This document shows, piece after piece, positions 59,045-64,000 of a DNA stretch of 64,000 nucleotides; the stretch's first letter is position 1, and each line of letters opens with the position of its first letter. The DNA is taken from the NCBI GenBank assembly GCA_037576215.1, contig JBANDB010000012.1:2728001-2792000 (forward strand), in the 5' to 3' direction. The translations under genes and the position numbers were made by a program. Below the pieces are notes generated by a model. It was not told where the DNA came from. It did no database searches and worked only from the letters and a program-made list of their open reading frames with translations. The stretch comes from Armillaria gallica. Lineage: Eukaryota; Basidiomycota; Agaricomycetes; Agaricales; Physalacriaceae.

Positions 59045-59739
59045 CTACGCCCAAGCTACACTTTCAGGCGTCGCGTCGTAAATGGCATTCGGAGGATAAT
59101 CAAAGGTGCCGTTTGGCGCATAACCCTCAAGGTCGTGCACGACAGCTCCGGCTTGAGCAGTGCGACCTAGTTGGGTTTGATTGTTTAGCGAGGAAGGAGG
59201 GGAGGCGTATAACATGGGGTTCGCGTCATTGGAGGAGGCGGACGCGTTCGTCGTGTAAGAGGACGCGCCAATGCCATGGTCATCACCCACAAAAGGCTCT
59301 GGAACATTGGCAATGGGTGAACGATAGATATTAAAAACCGGCACATGATCCACGAGGAGTGCCCCGCACGCGCACTCCTGCGTCTTAGGCGTCTAGATTG
59401 AATGTATTGAATTAGTGATTCTCGTAGGGTGGGGGCGGAGGAGATACCTTTTGAGTGTAGGCTACGCAATAATTGGCGGGGCAATGGTGGACTACGAGGG
59501 AGATGTAGTCCGCATGCGCGTGAATACCGTGTCCGCAAACGCAGCGCGGCTCGGGCTAAGAACCTATGAGCAGGTACATAAGATACGATGCCGTGAAGCT
59601 TGTGCACCTGGTCTAAGGTGTACCGCTGCGATTCATCTCGATAGAGAATGAAAGCAATGAAGCTTGGGCACAGGCAAAAGGCATTGCCAACGTGCTGGAC
59701 GCATTGTCCTCTGACCGGGGATGTAGGTGCGAAAGACAT
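59045..59739 (-). CDS. Cys/His-rich three-exon family, member 8
   Basis: Exons 59739-59608, 59555-59448 and 59392-59045 with introns of 52 and 55 bp; 195 residues. The start is the ATG at 59739, matching the family; the TTG before it is not used. Exon 1: SPVRGQCVQHVGNAFCLC, ending YTLDQ. Exon 2: PRCVCGHGIHAHADYISLVV, HHCPANYCVAYTQK. Exon 3: TPKTQECACGALLVDHVPVF, TTNASASSNDANPMLYA, ending ESVAWA. Compared with member 5 it lost the last four residues (GPYA) but is otherwise intact. Closest to member 5. Confidence 0.85.
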
Positions 59740-59816
59740 CAAGGACGAGCTGTGGAGTAAAGTGCAGAAGGAGATGGAGGTTGGAACTCATTCCGACGCG
59801 TCTAACTTATATATAT

Positions 59817-59826
59817 ACTAATCGAG
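59817..59826 (-). promoter_or_regulatory. TATA-like box of member 8
   Basis: Minus-strand TATATATAAG about 78 bp upstream of the ATG at 59739. Confidence 0.45.
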
Positions 59827-59829
59827 GGA

Positions 59830-60512
59830 AAGAAGCAGTTGCCCTTTCGGGCGACTTCGTCCGGGCATCATTCACGTGTTGTTTATGTATACTCTGGAAA
59901 CCTTGTTACAGAATGGCCAAGCCTAATTCCGATTTACCATCACCCGTGTATGGGTGTCGACTATCGATCGACGCGTGCTGGGAAAAGCCGGAGGTCATCA
60001 GGTTGCGCCGAGGGCGGGAACTCTTTTTCTTGTTGTTCTTTCCCATGGCAATGGATGATTATAAAGGACCGTAGACGGGAAGTCGCCGCATGGAATTATC
60101 GGAAAAAGGGCGTGTGCCGTCCGTTTTTGTACAAGTCCTTCTTTCCTCCTCACTTCAATACCACTACCGGAAATTTGAATCCCTTCCGAAATGCGGGGAC
60201 AATACCTCCCGAGTTGAACAGACATCATCGAGGAGTTGGAGGTGAACATGGAGGGAAGCAGTGGGGTTGCAGATGGCGTCGATGTTGTTTCGCACTCGCG
60301 CTATCATCAGTGCTTCAACGGCTTGCGTCGTTTGGTTTCCTTGATTGTTGATCATGGGTGGGCTTCCTTAGAGGTCATGCGAGTGCAATTAGGCCCCCCC
60401 ACAATGACATGACTCACCCAGCTCATTGTTTCGATGAACTAGTCATCGAGAACATAGCAAGCGCAATGTCAGACAACGGGACGGAAGTAGAGGCTCATAT
60501 TGGCGTGATTTC
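59830..60512. other. Unassigned interval
   Basis: A forward frame of 170 codons (59839-60351) is rich in Ser, Arg, Trp and Cys and looks like a chance ORF. No gene supported. Confidence 0.35.
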
Positions 60513-63452
60513 TACGTCCAAGAGTCAGACACGCAGAGATGGAAGTAGGTTTGGCTGTGATACAAAGTCAGTGCAGTGACGCGGAATGAAGGTATATATT
60601 TCAATTGGAAGTTGAAATATCGACACGAGCGACAAATTTTACGTGGCCGATCCTTGAAAGTCTCATCCAGGAAACAAACTCGAAGACAACACGGCATGAT
60701 TATAGATACATGGATAGATAAGCCAACGAAAACAAGAATGTCAAGAGGATGTCGTCACAAGGTTCATCGCTTTCCTTTCCCATTCGACTTCTTTCCATTC
60801 GACTTCGACTTGCTGCTTGACTTGCCGCTCGATCTGCCATTCGACTTGGACTTCTTAGGACGATCGGATTCCGAATCATCGCCCCCATTGGCTTGTTTGG
60901 CCTCGGCTCGCTTCAGATCAGCTGTGAAACATCTAGATAAATCACCGCCGACCACGATAAAAAAAAGCACCCACATTTCGCAGCCTTCCTCTCAAGCTCA
61001 TCCCAATCGTCACCTTCATCACTATCAGACCCCTCACCAAAGTCTGAACCGCTCTCGCTTCCGCTAGCATCGGAGTAGGCACTCTCTTCGTCGCTGCTGC
61101 TAGACTCCAACTCTTGAGCCTCAGCTTCGAATTCTGACTCTGAATCAGACATTTCCGACGCGTCGCTCTGATTATCGGATAGTCAGTATTCATCCCTTTC
61201 TAGCAGACGCAAACACAGACCTCGGCGCCATTCGACGCTCCCAAGAAACTCCACCCTCCATTGTGGAAAAATTCGTATGGGTTCTCATTGATATGCTTCA
61301 TAATGGGTCCCCAATTCAAGTTCACGGGATCTTCCGCCATAGGGACGTCAACAGAGCTGGTTGGATATCAATGAACGTAAAAGAGCAACGAAGCACAACA
61401 ACTCACTCTGACTAGTTCTTGACGTTATCTATTTGTGAACTCGGTATTGAATTGATATGCAAGGGCGCCTTGTTCAAGTCTTTGAAACACAACACCAGAT
61501 CGAATTGCTTCAAGCCGTACTGAACACGTTCCAACGATGCGACCTCAATCTCGGCCAAAGTCACGACGAGGAATGGTGAGTCTGTCAGATGCACGAGAAA
61601 TTCTGTCGGGGGCTGGCGGTATAGTCCACCTTCAAAGGATAGCTCTCGGAAGGGAATGTCGAGCTCTAATGTATCTACAAACTGTGCGGATGTCACGTAA
61701 ACCGCAGATGTTTAGTTGGAACCTGCGAGAGACTTACCACTATTGACCCAGTTTGGGCGATTTTCTCTGAAAATGCCTTGATCTCTTCGTCGAGTACCTA
61801 TCGCCTGTGGGTCCATCTCAATTTCGTCTTCATCACCATGCCTGTGCGTCCGCTTACATGTCGTCGGACTGAGCATCGGTGGCTTCACGGTAGAACTGAA
61901 TGTCCTGAAAACGGAAATTATATTGCGATTGTATTCAGTATCTCGCCAACTTACCAGCGTCTTTTTCTTCCCTATCGTGATAGGGGCCCTTGAGGTGAAC
62001 GTGCATGATAACCAATTTCAGGGGTTTCTGGGCCTCTTCTCCAGAAGGAGTTATACTCATGCCATTGACAATCGCATAGGACCCAAGAAAGCCAGGAGCA
62101 CCGTCGACTGCCTCTCTGAAACGTTATCTGAGCCCACCCCGAGGTTGGCTACTTGGTTAACAGGCCGTGTGTCGCTGCGTTGAGTGGGATGGTCACTGGC
62201 TGGGGTCTAGGAATATGTACCATTAGGACTGGATAGATTTCCCATGGATACAGAGCACGGAAGTCTGACCTCCTAGGACTAGTTTTCATAAGCCGTCGGG
62301 TACCCACCGGGTTACCAGGTCGCCATAGCAAAGAAATAAGCGCCGAGATAGTGGTATATGGTCAATCGTAGCCTGTCGAACGCGACACTACCGTCCATGT
62401 CTTTGCGGATTCTACGTCTCGTCTTGGGTGAAGCTGGTAAACCTTGGGCGGGCCCACTTGCGGTGTAGAACTAGAATCTGAGCAACGTTTTGGTCTCGCA
62501 AATCCATCGATCTCCACGAGCCTGCTCCAACATTTTCCCAACCTCCCAAAATTCAAACCATCATGACTGTTCGTTCTTTGATCTAGACTCGCTTGGGATT
62601 AGCTGTGAACGTTTTGAGCATCTCAGTGTTCAGTCAAACGAACACCTCAATGCAGGCTGCACCTCTGAATAGATCGAAAACGACGTTCGAATTTGACGCC
62701 CAAGTTCCTTTCAAGCTCATCGAAATTCCAGCACCAAATTCGTCGCAAAAGCTGGTCCTACTCTCTTGCCAAATTCATTCTCATCGATGATGCTTCTTGC
62801 TTAGGTTGCAGTGCGTAGAATCATTCCGTGACCGAAACGGAGTCCTCCGGATGGGTCATGGTGGCCAAAAGAGTTCTGTCGGCAATTCCCGCAGGTTTTT
62901 CCATCTCAACATCTCATCTTGCTCGATACCCAATTCTCATACTCTCGTCAGACCCAAGATGACATTGCAATGGCGGGATCCAGGCATATTGGGCGAAACC
63001 AGTACGTCATCGTAATCCAATCGAACGAAAAACCGTCCTATCCGTGTCTCAAAGGGTGCACTTTGCAGCATGCACGCCATGTTTTTTCGCCACTATCTGG
63101 CCATGGGATATCAATGTCTGATCATTACATGTGGTGACGGCGTGCTGAAGATCTGGAGGACCACCTCCTTGGACGCTATCACCCGCATACCGTACGAGCA
63201 CCGTCGCATTCTACGCCAAAGCCGACCGCTGTCTCTTCCAATCGTCGTCAATTACGTATAGGCGGTGCGACGACGAAATACAACCTCTATCGCTTATCGA
63301 TGACGACTCCTTGATCGACGAGATTCCGGTCATTAGAACGACTACCTGCGTGTAAGGATATGAGCAGGTGACGTCCCTCCGATATGGTCTGCATTGCAGT
63401 GTTAACTGACATGTTTCTTCTAGACTGAAATTATGGCGAGAAGAAACAGGTT
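60513..63452 (+). repeat. Segmental duplication, copy 2
   Basis: Direct partner of 47984-50965. Carries the better-preserved SPT16-like region on its left and, on its right, sequence of unknown content, including a short forward frame with CGDGVLKIWRTTSLDAI (63120-63180) that resembles a WD40 strand. Confidence 0.75.
60764..62080 (-). pseudogene. SPT16: SPT16 C-terminal part, copy 2, broken
   Basis: FACT subunit motifs in order: [167 protein letters not shown] and the acidic tail, then basic KKSNGKGKR to the TGA at 60764. One intron is exact (60922-60974); others lie near 61150-61205 and 61345-61400. Lesions: one extra base before ITIGKK, a frameshift after DPQAIG (shared with copy 1) and TAG at 61412-61414 for the Trp of KNW. 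The N-terminal half is absent. Confidence 0.75.
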
Positions 63453-64000
63453 AAATCTGAATGCGCACCATCTGGCTCGCATCGCAAGCTGTTTTCTCCG
63501 CAAGCCGCACGCTCGGAACAGACCAACACTTGTTTGGAACTTCGAGTAGTGTAGACTTGTCACTTTATCTACTCCGCTGCTAAATATCACACCGTCGGAG
63601 CTCTCTTTCTTTTCATTTCGTGGATTTGATTTGATGATACACGCACACGCGTACATTCCGCAATCCCTGTCTCTGCGTAGACGCGTTAAATTTGTGTCCC
63701 TTCAGCACCGAATTCCGCTAATACTCATCATGGAGCAAAGCAGCACGAGGGACATGAAGAGCTCAGTTGTCGGCTCTTGTCAAACGTAGGGCGATGCACT
63801 CAGAGTGTCCTGAACGTGTTTGTCGTGCTGGAAGAAATGGAAAGATGTCTTGTTAATAGTCTATCCCTGTAAATTTGAAAGCATCAGTCAATAGTGATAA
63901 TATAATTACAAAGCAAGTACAAAACGACAGAGACGGACGGACACTGCAATAAGCTAAAGCGAAGAAAGGAATGGATATATCCTAGACCAATGTGTATATC
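63453..64000. other. Unassigned interval at window edge
   Basis: No recognisable gene; short frames only. Confidence 0.4.

Noticed and set aside
59839..60351. 170-codon forward frame
   Set aside because: Composition (Arg, Trp, Cys, Ser) and lack of a domain suggest a chance ORF.

Overview
The window looks like an accessory, transposon-rich stretch of a filamentous basidiomycete genome, most likely an Agaricomycete. Almost every splice junction I could resolve bounds an intron of about 41-71 bp with GT...AG ends. The mobile DNA is dominated by Ty3/gypsy LTR elements plus short TIR elements. The recognisable host genes are fungal: an AVL9/DENN-type secretory protein and the C-terminal part of the FACT subunit SPT16. 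I cannot name the species.

Layout. 1-12 kb: remains of three leftward Ty3/gypsy elements (here C, A and B). Two of their LTRs exactly bracket a 136-bp piece of an F-box-like gene whose closest relative lies at 22.5 kb. 11.9-14.8 kb: a minus-strand multi-exon locus containing a degenerate array of about 110-bp units, each carrying splice-like signals. 16.2-19.3 kb: two clean, divergent genes (a four-exon F-box-like/nucleotidyltransferase-fold protein and a 454-residue orphan) between two 51-bp direct repeats. 21.6-27.7 kb: two decayed F-box-like genes and a small two-exon gene. 31.4-34 kb: a decayed AVL9 gene whose exon structure is still readable. 34.9-59.7 kb: eight copies of one small cysteine/histidine-rich three-exon gene family (five intact, three broken), interleaved with a TIR element, a mariner-like MITE, a 141-bp-arm palindrome and copy 1 of a 3-kb segmental duplication. 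60.5-63.5 kb: copy 2 of that duplication. Both copies carry a broken SPT16 3' end.

Two themes run through the window. First, the dominant lesion is an in-frame TGA where CGA (Arg) is expected, seen in retroelements and host genes alike; this suggests C-to-T mutation at CpG (RIP-like or methylation-driven). Second, the cysteine/histidine-rich family keeps its intron positions, a TATA-like box 55-85 bp upstream of the start in several copies, and in some copies a C-terminal Trp-(Ala/Ser)-Gly-Pro-Tyr-Ala tail. I do not recognise it as a named family; it is the best candidate here for something undescribed. Gene models and splice sites were derived by hand. Domain names rest on motif recognition, not on database searches.
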